From Kineosporia babensis (GTDB lineage: Bacteria; Actinomycetota; Actinomycetes; Actinomycetales; Kineosporiaceae), in assembly GCF_021129305.1 (NCBI RefSeq), contig NZ_JAJOMB010000005.1, forward strand, positions 1 through 64,000: DNA of 64,000 nucleotides. Reading direction: 5' to 3'. The position numbers and the translations under genes were made by a program. Shown piece by piece: positions 36,143-45,112 of the stretch (positions within the stretch are counted from its first letter, which is position 1; every line of letters starts with the position of its first letter). The notes beneath the pieces are model-generated. The model ran no database searches. It saw nothing but the letters and a program-made list of their open reading frames with translations, and was not told where the DNA came from.

Positions 36143-36939
36143 ATCGTGATGGCCAGGTCGTCGATGTCGTCCAGGTTCCCGCCGTCGGCCAGGATCCGCT
36201 GGTAGTTGGCCAGCCGGTACTGGTCGATCTCGGTGTTGCTGAGCCCGCGCTTCCAGTAGCCGTACAGCGCCACGTGTTCCTTGGCCAGACCGACCGTGCT
36301 GCGGAAGTGTGAGCGCAGGGCCCGCATGTCTTCGCGTTCCCCGGCGCCCCAGACCACGTACTGCTCGGGGTTGGGCAGTACGTGGGCGCGCTCCAGGAGA
36401 CCGGTTTCGATGCGGTGCAGTTCGAGGCCCGGGACGGACGGCAGTTCGGCGAAGGCAGCGGCATCTTCGGTCCGGACCCAGCCCACTCCCCCGACACGTT
36501 CCGGCCAGTGGGCGAGGATGGCGTACAGCGCGGGAATTGCTGTCGCGTCCAGGAAAAGCGCTACCGGGCGAGCAGGTTCGTCCGGGATGACGAAATGCTG
36601 ACGGGGACCGCGAAAGGCTACCTCCAGCCCGAGCCTGAGACCCGCGGCCCATTGCATCATCGGGCTCTCGCCAGAATGCAGCACCACGTCCACCTCGATC
36701 GTGGCGGCGGTCGGGTCGAATCGCCGGACTGTGTACACCCTGGAGACGTCGGCGCTGAGTTCCAGCCGCAGGGTGACGTTCGGGGTGCCCCAGGTCGGAT
36801 CGGCCGCTACCGGTGCCGGCAGTTCGGCGGTGAACCGGAGGAGGTGTGGGGTTGGGTGGTGGATCCCGGTGATCGTGGCGGTGGCGTCGTGCATGGCGCG
36901 GTTGTGGTCGGCGCTGCGCAGTGGGGCGGTCTCGGTCAT
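36139..36939 (-). CDS. Siderophore-interacting protein (ferric-siderophore reductase family)
   Basis: A 266-residue flavin- and NAD(P)H-dependent reductase that would release iron from siderophores in the cytoplasm. The SIP FAD-binding part shows VYTVRRFDP and VVLHSGESPMMQWA; the C-terminal SIP domain shows EYVVWGAGEREDMR-like residues (here QYVVWGAGERED) and YGYWKRGLSNTE. AGGAG precedes the ATG. It is divergent from an AraC-type gene, a pairing common for iron-uptake loci. Confidence 0.92.
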   Translation of the reverse strand: MTETAPLRSADHNRAMHDATATITGIHHPTPHLLRFTAELPAPVAADPTWGTPNVTLRLELSADVSRVYTVRRFDPTAATIEVDVVLHSGESPMMQWAAGLRLGLEVAFRGPRQHFVIPDEPARPVALFLDATAIPALYAILAHWPERVGGVGWVRTEDAAAFAELPSVPGLELHRIETGLLERAHVLPNPEQYVVWGAGEREDMRALRSHFRSTVGLAKEHVALYGYWKRGLSNTEIDQYRLANYQRILADGGNLDDIDDLAITI

Positions 36940-36968
36940 GTCGGCTCCTGATCGGTGGCTCTGAGACC

Positions 36969-36987
36969 TCAAGTTAGGCTTCTGCCT
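36969..36987. promoter_or_regulatory. Possible degenerate iron box (IdeR/DmdR half-site)
   Basis: TCAAGTTAGGCTTCTGCCT matches the left 12 positions of the actinobacterial iron box well (10 of 12) but the right half poorly. It lies between the siderophore reductase gene and the divergent araC gene, where iron control is expected. Weak candidate. Confidence 0.35.
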
Positions 36988-37012
36988 GGCCAGAGACTTT
37001 GCGGGAGGCGCC

Positions 37013-38455
37013 ATGGTGTTATCACCCGGACAACAGGTGCTCCCGCCGAGCAGGCTGACCGCCGAGGCCGGGCCGGAGAGCGTTCTGCTGGTGGTGCTGA
37101 CCGGATCGGCCAAGGTCAGAGCCTCGTCAGCCACGGTGAAGGTGGGTCCGGGCCAGGCGCTGCGGATCCCGCCCGGCACCAGTCACACGATCATCACCGC
37201 AGCGGACACAGTCGCCCTGCCGATCCGCCTGGCAGCCGGCCTGAACGAGGAGGACCTTCCGCCCGACCTACGCAGCACCACCGATCCCGTCCCTAGCTAT
37301 GTCTCCCCCGACTGGTATCTCCGCCTGGTCCACCTTTTCGCCCGCAACCTGGGCTACCTCGATCTCCCTGAGCCGACGAACGCGGTCCCCGCCGGTTCGC
37401 TCCCCCGGTCACCGGACGCGTTCGCCGTAGCTCGCCTGTTGTTGGAGAACCCGACGCGCGAAGATTCCCCCGCAGCGCTCGCCGCCCGCGTGGGGATCAG
37501 CGAGCGCACGCTGCAACGCCGATTCGCCGACGAGACAGGGCTTTCGTTCTCCACGTGGCGCAGCCGGCTGCGAGTCCAGATCGCGGCGCAACACCTGCAA
37601 GAGGGACGCGGGGTGAGCTGGGTGGCAGCGCAGGTGGGTTTTCGGAGTGCGAGCGGTTTCGCCCGAGCCTTTCGAGAACACCAGGGGACGTCGGCGCGCG
37701 AGTTCCGCCGAAACTCCACCTCAGGGAGCGGGGCGAGTCAGGTCTCGGTTCCGCAAGCCGTTCCCCCGTCGCAGACCTGGCCCCGGGTCAATGGATCGCA
37801 TGTTGCGGTGTGGATGTACCGGGGGTCAGCCGAAGCAGTCGTCGGCGGGAGGGCTTTCGCGTTGACCCAAGGCGATGCTCTGATCCTGCCAGCCGGAATC
37901 AGCACGCAGGTAAGGGTTGCTGCCGATTCTCTCTTGCTGCCGCTGGGCTTCCGCTCCGGAGGCGGCGCTCCCCTATCGGTGGATTCGCTCACCACCACGC
38001 GGTTTTCCGCAGCCGACGAGAACTATCTGCTGCACCACCTCATCGCCACGTACACCCAGTTGCGCCCAGGCGGACACCGCAGCACCGACGTCTTCGATCT
38101 GGTTGCCGCCCGTACGACCATCCTGCCCAACCTGGATCCGGCAGCCGACCTGGCCGTTCGAATCGCCCGGAACCCGCTGGAGCACGGGGGTCTGGCCGAC
38201 TTTTCCGGCGTGGACGCCCAGGCGTTCCGGGCGGCCACCGGCTTGGACTTTGCGAACTGGCGCCGCCAGGCCCGGCTCACGCTCGCCCGGGAACTTCTGC
38301 TACGCGGACTGCCGCCCAGCGCCGTCTCACGCCAGGTCGGCTACGCCCATCTGTCCGGGTTCAGCCGGGCCTTCAGCGCCGCCTACGGCATCTCGCCCCG
38401 ACGCTTCGCTGCTCAGATCCCGCCCGTACCCGCACATCCGGCGCGGGTCAGTTGA
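37013..38455 (+). CDS. Tandem-duplicated AraC-family regulator (cupin-HTH-cupin-HTH)
   Basis: A 480-residue protein with two full AraC-type units. Unit one: cupin-like sensor (about 20-75) and AraC HTH pair (about 150-235, LAARVGISERTLQRRF and WVAAQVGFRSASGFARAF). Unit two: cupin-like sensor (about 260-312) and a second HTH pair (about 390-470), in which the first helix-turn-helix is degenerate (LADFSGVDAQAFRAATG) but the second is good (VSRQVGYAHLSGFSRAF). Typical AraC regulators are 250-320 residues. No stop or frameshift lies at the join. GGGAGG precedes the ATG. The divergent siderophore reductase is the likely target. Confidence 0.88.
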   Translation: MVLSPGQQVLPPSRLTAEAGPESVLLVVLTGSAKVRASSATVKVGPGQALRIPPGTSHTIITAADTVALPIRLAAGLNEEDLPPDLRSTTDPVPSYVSPDWYLRLVHLFARNLGYLDLPEPTNAVPAGSLPRSPDAFAVARLLLENPTREDSPAALAARVGISERTLQRRFADETGLSFSTWRSRLRVQIAAQHLQEGRGVSWVAAQVGFRSASGFARAFREHQGTSAREFRRNSTSGSGASQVSVPQAVPPSQTWPRVNGSHVAVWMYRGSAEAVVGGRAFALTQGDALILPAGISTQVRVAADSLLLPLGFRSGGGAPLSVDSLTTTRFSAADENYLLHHLIATYTQLRPGGHRSTDVFDLVAARTTILPNLDPAADLAVRIARNPLEHGGLADFSGVDAQAFRAATGLDFANWRRQARLTLARELLLRGLPPSAVSRQVGYAHLSGFSRAFSAAYGISPRRFAAQIPPVPAHPARVS

Positions 38456-38894
38456 AATCCGGCTGCAGGTCAGATCGGGAGGCCAGCTCGAGCCGGCGCG
38501 AGGTCCAGGGCATGATCGCGCCGATCATGATCACCACCGCAGTGGTGGCCGGCCAGATGAACGCCGAGCCGATCGCCCGCAGGGGCAGCTCCGGATTGTC
38601 CAGCCGGTCGCCCAGCTGCCAGGCGATCGCAGCGCCGATCGTGCAGGTGAGAAGCAGCGCCACCACCCGCACCACCGGCCGACGCCCGGGCCAGACCAGG
38701 GGGTAGACGCCGGTCAGCACCCCGGCGACCAGGCCCAGCCCGGCCAGCGTTCCGTCCACCGCCGCCTGAACCTCCTGCTCATCGCCCAGGTTCTGGGTCG
38801 AGGGCAGGATCACCCGCCAGATCACCGCGATCAGCACGCCCAGCAACAGCGGGACCACCAGAGCCGGGGTCTCGCCGGATCGTTTCTGCTTCAT
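38448..38894 (-). CDS. Small membrane protein of unknown function
   Basis: A 148-residue protein with four hydrophobic segments (about 10-30, 50-70, 78-95, 108-130) and a charged N- and C-terminus. No family recognised. Its start is 3 bases after the stop of the upstream zinc-ribbon gene, so it is part of the dnaE transcript. The 3' end overlaps the convergent araC-like gene by 8 bases. Confidence 0.7.
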   Translation of the reverse strand: MKQKRSGETPALVVPLLLGVLIAVIWRVILPSTQNLGDEQEVQAAVDGTLAGLGLVAGVLTGVYPLVWPGRRPVVRVVALLLTCTIGAAIAWQLGDRLDNPELPLRAIGSAFIWPATTAVVIMIGAIMPWTSRRLELASRSDLQPDFN

Positions 38895-38897
38895 CTC

Positions 38898-39188
38898 TCA
38901 GCTGTTCTTTTCCTGCGCCGTCGCGAGCCAGTTCGCCAGCAGTGCGGTGCCCTGCTCGAAGGTGTCGGCGCCGATCGCCCCGTGCACCGCGAAGTAGGTC
39001 ACCAGCGGCCCGCCGTCCGGGTCGTCGATGTCGCACGCCTCGCACAGCACCACGGTTCGCGATTCGCCGCCCGGTTCCGGGACCAGGGCCGAAAGGATGC
39101 CCTGGGTACCGCATTCGGGGCAGTCCGGGGCGGGTTCCGGGGTGGTCTCCACCGTCACCGGAACCTCGTCGCCGGACCGCCCGGTCAC
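38898..39188 (-). CDS. Small zinc-ribbon protein of unknown function
   Basis: A 96-residue protein with two Cys pairs, CPEC (about 23-26) and CEAC (about 49-52), spaced as in a zinc ribbon. The C-terminal part FAVHGAIGADTFEQGTALLANW is helical. It starts at a GTG that overlaps the dnaE stop by 4 bases (GTGA). No function is assigned; the tight coupling to dnaE is the only hint. Confidence 0.7.
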   Translation of the reverse strand: MTGRSGDEVPVTVETTPEPAPDCPECGTQGILSALVPEPGGESRTVVLCEACDIDDPDGGPLVTYFAVHGAIGADTFEQGTALLANWLATAQEKNS

Positions 39189-42100
39189 AGCACGACCGCA
39201 GTCGAGCCGAGCAGCGCCTTAAGCTCACCCATCAACGCCCCGCTGATCGCCACCGGGTAGTCCGGCAGCTCCATCACCGTCTCCCGGCGGTTGTGCGACT
39301 TCAGGCACAGGTGCACGGGGGTGTCACCGGGGTGACTGGTCAGGATCTGGCGCATCTTCTCGGCCAGCTCCGGCACCACCCGGTGGGTGGGCACGGTCAG
39401 CACGATCGGCGCGGTCCCGCCCGAGACCCCGGACACGTCCAGGATCTTCAGCTCCCGGCCCATCATCGAGAACACGCCGTCGCGGTCCTGGATCACCCCG
39501 GTCACCGAGACCACCAGGTCCTCGGACAGTTCCGGGGCGATCGCCATGTACGACTGGCCGAAGAACGAGACCTCGATCGAGGCGTCCTTGTCCTCGACGA
39601 AGATCTTGCCCCAGGGGTTGCCGGACTTCGCCGAGATCCGTCGCTCCACCGTGGTGATCAGCCCGGACACCGTGACATTGCCCTGCGGGGCGCCGTCCTG
39701 GGAGTGCAGCTCGGCGATGGTCAGGTCCCGCTCGCGGGCCAGGATCCGCTCGGTGCCGTCCAGCGGGTGGCTGGAGACGTACAGGCCCAGCATGTCCCGC
39801 TCGAAGGCCAGCAGCTCCTTGCGCGACCACTCGGTCTCGTCCAGATCCAGCTGCAGGCCGAACGACTCGTCGGCCTCGGTGTCCAGGGTGCCGAACAGGT
39901 CGTCCTGGCCGATCCCGGCCGCCCGCTTCACCCCCATCACCGCGTCGATCGCCGGCTCGGCCACCTTGACCAGGCCCTTGCGGGTGTGGCCGAGGGAGTC
40001 GAAGGCACCACCGCGGATCAGCGAGTCGATCGCCCGCTTGTTGCAGGCGGGCAGGTCGATCTTGTCCAGGAAGTCGGCGAACGAGGTGAAGGCGCCCTTC
40101 TCCTGGCGGGCCTCGACGATCGACTCGATCACGTTGACCCCGACGTTGCGGATCGCCTTCATCCCGAACCGGACGTTCTCGCCGACGGCGGTGAAGTCGG
40201 CCACCGACTCGTTGATGTCCGGCTGCATCACCTTGATCCCGATCGAGCGGGCGTCGGCCAGGTAGATCGCGGCCTTGTCCTTGCTGTCGTCGACCGAGGT
40301 GAGCAGGGCGGCGGCGTACTCGGCCGGGTAGTTGGCCTTCAGGTAGGCGGTCCAGTAGGCGACCAGACCGTAACCGGCGGTGTGCGACTTGTTGAAGGCG
40401 TACCCGGCGAACGGGAGCATGACGTCCCACAGCGCCTTGATCGCCTCGTCGCGGTAGCCGTTGCTCTTCATCCCGGCCTCGAAGTTCTTGAACTCCTTCT
40501 CCAGGATCTCGACCTTCTTCTTACCCATCGCCCGGCGCAGCAGGTCGGCCTGGCCCAGGGTGTACCCGGCCACCGCCCGGGCCGTGGCCATGATCTGCTC
40601 TTGGTAGACCAGCAGGTGGAAGGTGGTTCCGAGGATCGGCTCGAGCACTTCCTCGAGGTCGGGGTGGATCGGCACCACGTCCTGCTTGCCGTTCTTGCGC
40701 AGCGCGTAGTTGATGTGCGCGTTGGCCGCCATCGGACCCGGCCGGTACAGCGCCAGCACGGCCGCGATGTCCTCGAACCGGGTGGGTTCCATCAGCTTCA
40801 GCAGCGCCCGCATCGGCCCGCCGTCCAGCTGGAACACGCCCAGGGTCTCGCCCCGGGCCAGCAGCTGGTACGTCTTCTCGTCGTCCAGCGGCATGGTCAG
40901 GGTGTCGAGCTCGACCCCCCGGTTGGCCTTGATGATCTTGATCGCGTGATCGATGATGCCCAGGTTGCGCAGGCCCAGGAAGTCCATCTTCATCAGGCCC
41001 ATTTCCTCGCACTGAGGATAGGAGAAGCCTGTGAGCAGGGTTCCGTCGGAGGCGCGCTTGTGCATCGGGACCAGGTCGAGCAGCGGCGCGGAGGAAAGGA
41101 TCACCGCAGCCGCGTGCACGCCGGTACCGCGGATCAGGCCCTCGACGCCCAGGCCGGTGTTGTAGATCTTCTTGACGTCCGGGTCGGTCTCGATCAGCGT
41201 GCGGATCTCGCCGCCCTCGGCGTACCGGCCGTGGTCCTTGTTGAACAGGTCGCCGAGCGGGACGCCCTTGCCCATCACGTCCGGCGGCATCGCCTTGGTG
41301 ATCCGGTCACCCATCGCGAACGGGTAGCCCAGGATCCGGTTCGAGTCCTTGATCGCGGCCTTGGCCTTGATCGTGCCGAAGGTGTTCACCTGGGCGGTGT
41401 ACTCGGCGCCGTACTTCTCGGTGACGTACTTGACCATCCGGTCGCGCTGGCGGTCGTCGAAGTCGAGGTCGACATCGGGCGGGCTGATCCGGTCCGGGTT
41501 CAGGAACCGCTCGAACAGCAGCTGGTGCTCCAGCGGATCCAGCTCGGTGATCCGGGTGGCGTAGGCGATGATCGAGCCGGTGGCCGAACCACGGCCCGGG
41601 CCCACCGGGATGCCGTTGTCCCGGGCGTACTGGCAGATGTCGGAGACGATGAGGAAGTAGCTGGAGTACCCCATCGGCCCGATGACCTTCATCTCGGTCT
41701 CGTACCGCTCGATCACGTGCTCGGGCAGCGGGTCGCCGTAACGCGCCTTCAGCCCGACCTCGACCCGCTGGCGCAGGTACGACTCCTGGGTCTCGCCCGG
41801 CGGCACGTCGAACTGCGGCATCCGGTCGACGTAGGTGAACACCTCGTCGTAGCCCTCGACCATCTCGGCCACCCGCAGCGTGTTGTCGCACGCCTCGGGC
41901 AGCTCGGAGAACAGCTCGCGCATCTGCTCGCTGGTCTTGAGGTAGTAGCCGCTGCCGGAGAACTTGAACCGGTTCGGGTCGTCCTTGTTCTTGCCCACCC
42001 CGATGCACAGCAGGCTGTCGTGCGCGTCGGCCTCTTCCTCGAGCACGTAGTGGCTGTCGTTGGTGGCCAGCAACGGGATGTCCAGGTGCTTGGCCAGCTT

Positions 42101-42745
42101 GAGCAGGTCCATCCGGACCTCGCGCTCGATGTCCAGGCCGTGGTCCATCAGCTCGAGGAAGTAGTTCTCCTTGCCCAGGATGTCCTGGTAGCTGGAGGCG
42201 ACGGCGACCGCCTCGTCCCACTGGCCCAGCCGCAGCCGGGTCTGGATCGCGCCGGACGGGCAGCCGGTGGTGCCGATGATCCCCTCGGCGTGCTGGGAGA
42301 TCAGCTCCATGTCCATCCGCGGCTTGCCGGCCGGGAACTGCCCCTCGTACGAGGCCACCGAGGAGAGCCGGAACAGGTTGCGCAGGCCGGTGGCGTTCTT
42401 GGCCCACATCGTCATGTGGGTGAAGCGGCCACCACCGGAGACGTCCTTACCGGCCTCGGAGCCGTCGGCCGCCACCCCGCGCTGGCCGCCCTTGCCCCAG
42501 AACACCTGGCGCTTGTGGTGGCGCGACTCGGGGGCCAGGTAGGCCTCGATCCCGATGATCGGCTTGACCGGGCCCTTCTTGGCGGTCTGGTAGAACTCGT
42601 ACGCCCCGAACATGTTGCCGTGGTCGCTCATCGCGATGGCCGGCGCACCCTGCCGTTCCGCCTCGGCGAACAGCCGTTTGTTCTTCGCCGCCCCGTCCAG
42701 CATGGAGAACTCGGTGTGGACATGCAGATGGACGAAGTCGCTCAC
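39185..42745 (-). CDS. dnaE: DNA polymerase III alpha subunit
   Basis: Replicative polymerase, 1186 residues with the chosen GTG start, which gives the standard VSDFVHLHVHTEFSMLDG beginning. The PHP domain (about 1-280) keeps HLHVHTEFS and SDHGN. The palm has the catalytic acidic motif PDVDLDFDDRQRD (about 420) and later QLDGGPMRALLK. A helix-hairpin-helix, OB fold (VTVSGLITTVERRIS) and C-terminal domain follow. It is the DnaE1 type, not the error-prone DnaE2/ImuC type, judging by the neighbours and length. Confidence 0.96.
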   Translation of the reverse strand: MSDFVHLHVHTEFSMLDGAAKNKRLFAEAERQGAPAIAMSDHGNMFGAYEFYQTAKKGPVKPIIGIEAYLAPESRHHKRQVFWGKGGQRGVAADGSEAGKDVSGGGRFTHMTMWAKNATGLRNLFRLSSVASYEGQFPAGKPRMDMELISQHAEGIIGTTGCPSGAIQTRLRLGQWDEAVAVASSYQDILGKENYFLELMDHGLDIEREVRMDLLKLAKHLDIPLLATNDSHYVLEEEADAHDSLLCIGVGKNKDDPNRFKFSGSGYYLKTSEQMRELFSELPEACDNTLRVAEMVEGYDEVFTYVDRMPQFDVPPGETQESYLRQRVEVGLKARYGDPLPEHVIERYETEMKVIGPMGYSSYFLIVSDICQYARDNGIPVGPGRGSATGSIIAYATRITELDPLEHQLLFERFLNPDRISPPDVDLDFDDRQRDRMVKYVTEKYGAEYTAQVNTFGTIKAKAAIKDSNRILGYPFAMGDRITKAMPPDVMGKGVPLGDLFNKDHGRYAEGGEIRTLIETDPDVKKIYNTGLGVEGLIRGTGVHAAAVILSSAPLLDLVPMHKRASDGTLLTGFSYPQCEEMGLMKMDFLGLRNLGIIDHAIKIIKANRGVELDTLTMPLDDEKTYQLLARGETLGVFQLDGGPMRALLKLMEPTRFEDIAAVLALYRPGPMAANAHINYALRKNGKQDVVPIHPDLEEVLEPILGTTFHLLVYQEQIMATARAVAGYTLGQADLLRRAMGKKKVEILEKEFKNFEAGMKSNGYRDEAIKALWDVMLPFAGYAFNKSHTAGYGLVAYWTAYLKANYPAEYAAALLTSVDDSKDKAAIYLADARSIGIKVMQPDINESVADFTAVGENVRFGMKAIRNVGVNVIESIVEARQEKGAFTSFADFLDKIDLPACNKRAIDSLIRGGAFDSLGHTRKGLVKVAEPAIDAVMGVKRAAGIGQDDLFGTLDTEADESFGLQLDLDETEWSRKELLAFERDMLGLYVSSHPLDGTERILARERDLTIAELHSQDGAPQGNVTVSGLITTVERRISAKSGNPWGKIFVEDKDASIEVSFFGQSYMAIAPELSEDLVVSVTGVIQDRDGVFSMMGRELKILDVSGVSGGTAPIVLTVPTHRVVPELAEKMRQILTSHPGDTPVHLCLKSHNRRETVMELPDYPVAISGALMGELKALLGSTAVVL

Positions 42746-42897
42746 GGCGGGTGCTGCTCCTGCACTTCGATGTCGGGGGGCTCGAAGTGGCCAGTTTAGG
42801 CACCCGCCGTTGCCTCGCGAGACCCAACACGCGATTCGCACCCAAGGCGGGACCGACGTCTCAAATCAGGGGTTGCAGCCGGCGGCTCGCGGTCGTT

Positions 42898-43827
42898 CTA
42901 ACTGGCGGCCTGGAGTCGTTCCAGCGCAACCGCCAGGTCGTCCGGGTACTCGCTCTCGAACTCGACCCACTCGCCGCTGCCCGGGTGGTCGAACCCCAGC
43001 CGCATGGCGTGCAGCCACTGCCGGCTGAGGCCCAGGCGGGCGGCCAGCTTGGGGTCGCAGCCGTACATCGGATCGCCGACGCAGGGGTGACGCAGGGTGG
43101 AGAAGTGCACCCGGATCTGGTGGGTACGCCCGGTCTCCAGATGAACCTCGACCAGGGACGCGGCGCGGAACGCCTCCAGCGTCTCGTAATGGGTGACGCT
43201 CGCCTTGCCTCCAGTGACCACGGCCCACTTGTAGTCGTGGGTGGGGTGGCGGCCGATCGGCGCGTCGATGGTGCCGCGCAGCGGGTCGGGGTGGCCCTGG
43301 ACGATCGCGTGGTACGTCTTGTCCACCGTGCGGTCGCGGAAGGCCTGCTTGAGCACCGAGTACGCGTACTCGCTCTTGGCCACCACCATCAGGCCGCTGG
43401 TACCTACGTCGAGGCGGTGCACGATGCCCTGCCGCTCGGGCGCCCCCGAGGTGGCGATCGAGTAGCCGGCCGCGGCCAGACCCTGGGTGACCGTAGGACC
43501 GGTCCAGCCCGGGCTGGGGTGCGCGGCCACGCCGACCGGTTTGTCGATGACCACCAGATCGTCGTCGTCGTGCACGATCCGCATCCCTGGAACCGGCTCC
43601 GGCGGGGGTAGCTCGTCCTTCTCGGCACCCGGCAGAGTGATCTCCAGCCAGGCCCCGGCCCGCAGGCGCTCGGACTTGCCGACCGCCGAGCCGTCGAGCA
43701 GTACCGCCCCGTCGGTCGCCAGGTCGGCCACGGCATTGCGGGACAGGCCGAACAGCCGGGCCAGGCCGGCGTCGAGGCGCTCCCCCGCCAGCCCGTCCGG
43801 CACCGGCATCGAGCGCACCTCAGGCAT
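42898..43827 (-). CDS. rluD: RluA-family rRNA pseudouridine synthase (RluD-like)
   Basis: Makes pseudouridine in rRNA, by analogy with RluD in helix 69 of 23S rRNA. The 309-residue protein has an N-terminal S4 domain (about 14-75, [17 protein letters not shown]) and the catalytic motif [16 protein letters not shown] (about 140), with the conserved Asp. [11 protein letters not shown] is also typical. It overlaps lspA by 8 bases. The pairing lspA-rluD is common in bacteria. Confidence 0.93.
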   Translation of the reverse strand: MPEVRSMPVPDGLAGERLDAGLARLFGLSRNAVADLATDGAVLLDGSAVGKSERLRAGAWLEITLPGAEKDELPPPEPVPGMRIVHDDDDLVVIDKPVGVAAHPSPGWTGPTVTQGLAAAGYSIATSGAPERQGIVHRLDVGTSGLMVVAKSEYAYSVLKQAFRDRTVDKTYHAIVQGHPDPLRGTIDAPIGRHPTHDYKWAVVTGGKASVTHYETLEAFRAASLVEVHLETGRTHQIRVHFSTLRHPCVGDPMYGCDPKLAARLGLSRQWLHAMRLGFDHPGSGEWVEFESEYPDDLAVALERLQAAS

Positions 43828-44428
43828 CGTCGTCTTTCTCGTTCTTCTTCTCCGGCTTCTCGGAGGTCACCTTCTGGCCGTCCAGGCCGATGCCGATCAC
43901 GCTGAGCACCGCGATCAGCACCGCCGCGCAGGTGATCGAGACGTCGGCGAAGTTGAAGATCGGCCAGTTCGGCAGCTCGAGGAAGTCGACCACGTGACCG
44001 CGGAACACCCCGGGCGAACGGAAGATCCGGTCGGTCAGGTTGCCCACCGCACCGCCCAGGAGCAGGCCGAGCGCGACCGCCCAGCCCCAGTGCCCGAGGG
44101 TGCGCGACATCCGGATGATGAAGATCGCCACGGCGATCGCGATCACCGAGAAGATCCAGGTGGCGCCGGTGGCCATGGAGAACGCGGCGCCCGGATTACG
44201 GATCAGGTAGAAGCCGAACAGGTCGCCGACCACGTCGATCCGGCCGCGGCCGGCCAGCTCCTCCACCGCGATGTACTTGGTGAGCTGATCCACCCCGAGC
44301 ACGATCAGGGCGATCAGCGGCACGGCGGCGGAGTAGGCGCGGCGGCGCCGGGGCGGCGGCGGGGTCTGCCCGTCCTCCGGGGCGTCCGGAGTCTGCGTGG
44401 GCGGGGTGGGCTCAGTCATCGTCCTCAT
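43820..44428 (-). CDS. lspA: Lipoprotein signal peptidase (signal peptidase II)
   Basis: Aspartic membrane peptidase that cleaves prolipoproteins after lipid attachment. The 202-residue protein has four membrane helices and both catalytic Asp motifs, [12 protein letters not shown] and FNFADVSI. It has a Pro-rich cytoplasmic N-terminus (about 30 residues) and a Lys/Glu/Asp-rich C-tail. The ATG 9 bases downstream (44419) is an alternative start. Confidence 0.95.
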   Translation of the reverse strand: MRTMTEPTPPTQTPDAPEDGQTPPPPRRRRAYSAAVPLIALIVLGVDQLTKYIAVEELAGRGRIDVVGDLFGFYLIRNPGAAFSMATGATWIFSVIAIAVAIFIIRMSRTLGHWGWAVALGLLLGGAVGNLTDRIFRSPGVFRGHVVDFLELPNWPIFNFADVSITCAAVLIAVLSVIGIGLDGQKVTSEKPEKKNEKDDDA

Positions 44429-44459
44429 AGGGTGCCATGACTGGCATGCGCCGATGCAC

Positions 44460-44972
44460 CTAGCGCCGTTCCTGCTTCTGCTTGCAGCTCACGCACAGCG
44501 CCGCCCGGGGGAAGGCCTCCAGCCGGGGTAGCGCGATCGGCTCGGCGCAGGACTCGCAGACGCCGTAGGTACCGGCCTCGATCCGGCCCAGGGCCGCTTC
44601 GGTGTCCCGGATGGATTCGTCGATCTGCGACAGCAGCGCCTGCTCATGCTCGCGCTCGAAGGTCTTGCCGCTGGCGTCGGCCGGGTCGTCGCCCGAGCCC
44701 ACCTGGCTGTCCCGGATCACCTCGGCCAGACCGGCCAGGCCGGCTTCCCGCTCGCCCTGCATCCGCAGCAGGTCGGCCTGCAGTTCGGCGCGGATGCCCT
44801 CGTACTGGCCGTTCTGGCCGGTCTTGTTCCGGACGGCGGTGGGTGAGCCGGTGGTCGGTGCCGTCCGCTTGGCCGCCTTGGCTGCGGTGGCCGGCTTCGC
44901 GCTCTTGCTCGCCGGGCTTCTACCCGTCTGCGTGGTCGCGGTGGCAACACTCTTGCGCTCGGCCCGTGGCAC
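44460..44972 (-). CDS. TraR/DksA-type zinc-finger protein
   Basis: A 170-residue protein with a helical region (about 55-130) and a C-terminal zinc finger CESCAEPIALPRLEAFPRAALC with a final CVSC. The N-terminal 50 residues are Lys/Ala/Thr-rich and low in complexity. DksA-like proteins bind RNA polymerase through the secondary channel, but many actinobacterial homologues are unstudied. The start is a GTG; an internal start after the basic tail is possible. It lies between lspA and wag31. Confidence 0.82.
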   Translation of the reverse strand: MPRAERKSVATATTQTGRSPASKSAKPATAAKAAKRTAPTTGSPTAVRNKTGQNGQYEGIRAELQADLLRMQGEREAGLAGLAEVIRDSQVGSGDDPADASGKTFEREHEQALLSQIDESIRDTEAALGRIEAGTYGVCESCAEPIALPRLEAFPRAALCVSCKQKQERR

Positions 44973-44999
44973 GTAACCATCCCCCTACGGCAACGCGAA

Positions 45000-45095
45000 G
45001 CGGCGCCGGGTCGAGGCTGGACCCGGCACCGCTCGCAAAACGGCTAGCGGCAGATTCAGACAAGTCTGAACCCGCCGAGCCGTGGTGGCTAGCCG
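45000..45095 (-). terminator. Multi-hairpin terminator region after wag31
   Basis: Three nested or adjacent dyads lie just past the wag31 stop: CGGCTAGC (45041-45048) pairs with GCTAGCCG (45088-45095) and encloses TTCAGAC-AA-GTCTGAA (45055-45070). Further on, a 13-bp GC-rich hairpin with one mismatch (45000-45032) forms the likely terminator proper. The next gene on the strand begins at 44972. Confidence 0.7.
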
Positions 45096-45112
45096 TCACG
45101 GCCAGCCGATGT

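Noticed and set aside
38942-42799. Very long plus-strand open frame of about 1285 codons opposite dnaE
   Set aside because: A known artefact of GC-rich codon use. DnaE on the minus strand has all its motifs, while the plus-strand product is low in complexity.
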